Part shown: positions 4,702-5,751 of the stretch, piece by piece
How the letters are laid out: each line of letters starts with the position of its first letter
How positions within the stretch are numbered: position 1 is the stretch's first letter
NCBI GenBank assembly: GCA_905212395.1
Contig: CAJMEI010000083.1
Span: 1 to 5,751 of the forward strand
From: an uncultured Christensenella sp.
Lineage (GTDB): Bacteria; Bacillota; Clostridia; Christensenellales; Borkfalkiaceae
Reading direction: 5' to 3'
DNA: 5,751 nt
Position numbers and translations under genes: made by a program
Notes under the pieces: generated by a model
The model's database searches: none
What the model was told of the DNA's origin: nothing
The model's input: only the letters and a program-made list of their open reading frames with translations

Positions 4702-4731
4702 CAGTTTTTCTGCCTTTTTCACTATTATTTT

Positions 4732-5727
4732 TCAATCCTCGTCGGTCTCTATAATTATGTCTTCCGTATTTCCTATTTCCAAATGATTTCTGATTATTCC
4801 CAAAGAATCAACGGGCTTGAATTTAGGATTTTCTATAAGACCGTGTATTTCGGCGCATTGGTCGACTAATTCTTTTCCGTATCTTAACCCCCTATCCGAT
4901 TTAATTCTCATTTGTACGGGAACGTCTTCGTACGTCTTGGTCGATTTTTTATCTACGCAGTGATATTTGGGGTCGCATTGGTTTATATCCATATTAAGAT
5001 TTAACTTTAAGGTTTTTCCCGCAAGTGAAATTTTAACGAATTGGAATCTTCCTTGATTTATACTGTCGTACTTTTTGGAAATTCTCGACGTTAATTTTTT
5101 AAATCTTAACGCGTAATTCTTTATTTCATCGTACCATTTTTGAATATTGTCGTCCGCGATATCCATTTTTTCGGAGAAAGTGGGTTGATATACGGGTTCT
5201 TTTGCAACTTCTTCTATAATCTCCTCTTCTTCCGTAGGCGTTTCAACTACTTCTGGAATTTCTTCAACGAGTTCTTCAGCCGTTTCTTCTTGCGGTTCTT
5301 CTTGAACTTCTTGTTCTTCCGCCACTTCTTCGACAGGTTCTTCCTGCTCTTCTACAACTTCTTCGTCAGGTTCTTCTTTTTCTTCCGCTATCTCTTCTAC
5401 GGGCTCTTCTTCAACAGGCTCTTCTTGTTTTTCTTCGTCTGCAGGAACGTCGTAAACCGAATATTCTACGTCTTCTTTATCGTCGTATAATTCTTCCGGT
5501 TCTTCTTCTAAAACGCTCTCTACGGGCAGTTCTACCGCTTCTTCCGCCGTTTGTACGGGTTCATCTTGAACTTCTTTAACGGGTTCTTCCGCAATTTCTT
5601 CTTGCGGTTGCTCTATTACGGCAACCGGAGCGGAACATAATTGTTTGGTTATGTCCTCTTCTTCAACGGAAGCGATTATATCCGTATCGGTCTTTTTTTT
5701 CGATTTAAAAATGCTGAATAAACTCAT
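4732..5727 (-). CDS. Uncharacterised protein with acidic Glu/Pro/Val-rich region
   Basis: I do not recognise an assigned function. The 331-residue product starts MSLFSIFKSKKK, a short hydrophobic-basic tip. A long, strongly acidic, low-complexity segment follows (about 22-178) with degenerate units such as EEPVEE and VAEEQE, probably extended and disordered. The C-terminal part (about 190-331) looks folded: a helix KWYDEIKNYALRFKKLTSRISKKY, then a strand-rich stretch with FVKISLAGKTLKLNLNMD, KYHCVDKKSTKTYEDVPVQMRIKSDRG, and a helix RYGKELVDQCAEIHGLI. No signal peptide or membrane span is evident. I take the ATG at 5727 because GGGGGA lies about 8 bases before it. A TTG at 5742 would put that site inside the gene. 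It lies upstream of the ribosomal cluster promoter and need not be functionally linked to it. Confidence 0.8.
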   Translation of the reverse strand: MSLFSIFKSKKKTDTDIIASVEEEDITKQLCSAPVAVIEQPQEEIAEEPVKEVQDEPVQTAEEAVELPVESVLEEEPEELYDDKEDVEYSVYDVPADEEKQEEPVEEEPVEEIAEEKEEPDEEVVEEQEEPVEEVAEEQEVQEEPQEETAEELVEEIPEVVETPTEEEEIIEEVAKEPVYQPTFSEKMDIADDNIQKWYDEIKNYALRFKKLTSRISKKYDSINQGRFQFVKISLAGKTLKLNLNMDINQCDPKYHCVDKKSTKTYEDVPVQMRIKSDRGLRYGKELVDQCAEIHGLIENPKFKPVDSLGIIRNHLEIGNTEDIIIETDED

Positions 5728-5751
5728 TAAATTATCCCCCAAAAGAGAAAT

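Noticed and set aside
5140..5490. Phe-rich 116-residue open frame on the plus strand
   Set aside because: It is the antisense of the GAA-rich acidic tract (TTC read as Phe) and has no credible ribosome site or family resemblance.
1..5751. A novel defence, mobile or multi-gene accessory system
   Set aside because: Every gene but one belongs to a conserved housekeeping family in a normal order. I saw no transposase, integrase, CRISPR repeat, toxin-antitoxin pair or phage gene.

Overview
The window is AT-rich and reads as low-GC Gram-positive (Clostridia-like Firmicutes) chromosome. The reasons are strong AGGAGG-type ribosome sites, sigma-A-type promoters, a short-spaced rpmG-secE-nusG-rplK-rplA-rplJ-rplL cluster, and an L10 leader with an intrinsic attenuator. 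I cannot place it more precisely; an uncultured gut Clostridia lineage would fit. All supported genes lie on the minus strand, so transcription runs from high to low coordinates.

Region by region, in transcription order. At 5727-4732 is an uncharacterised protein with a long Glu/Pro/Val-rich acidic segment and a compact C-terminal domain. A clear promoter follows (TTGACA-N17-TAAAAT, 4701-4673), and a 9-9-9 inverted repeat resembling a CIRCE (HrcA) operator lies over its predicted start site. The ribosomal/translocation cluster comes next: rpmG (L33), secE, nusG, rplK (L11), rplA (L1), rplJ (L10) and rplL (L7/L12). The intergenic RNA is rich in regulatory structure. GUGGGAG...UUGA(A)CCAC hairpins resembling the L1-binding site of 23S rRNA sit directly before both rplK and rplA. 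An L10-type leader with terminator and antiterminator strands sits before rplJ, and an internal promoter overlapped by an inverted repeat lies just after rplA. The cluster ends at a perfect 10-bp terminator after rplL. A separately transcribed lactate/malate-type dehydrogenase (1034-72) follows and ends at its own terminator.

The cluster genes supply 50S subunit parts (L33, the L11/L10/L12 stalk base and stalk, the L1 stalk), the SecE translocon subunit and the NusG elongation factor. L1 and L10 probably feed back on their own mRNAs through the leaders. rpoB and rpoC, which usually follow rplL, are not in that position here.

No mobile element, CRISPR array, tRNA or rRNA gene was seen. I found no evidence of a wholly new multi-gene system. 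The observations most worth following are the CIRCE-like element on a ribosomal-protein promoter, the paired L1-type leaders, the dehydrogenase with malate-dehydrogenase-like specificity residues, the L11 with a changed thiopeptide-loop proline, and the uncharacterised acidic protein.
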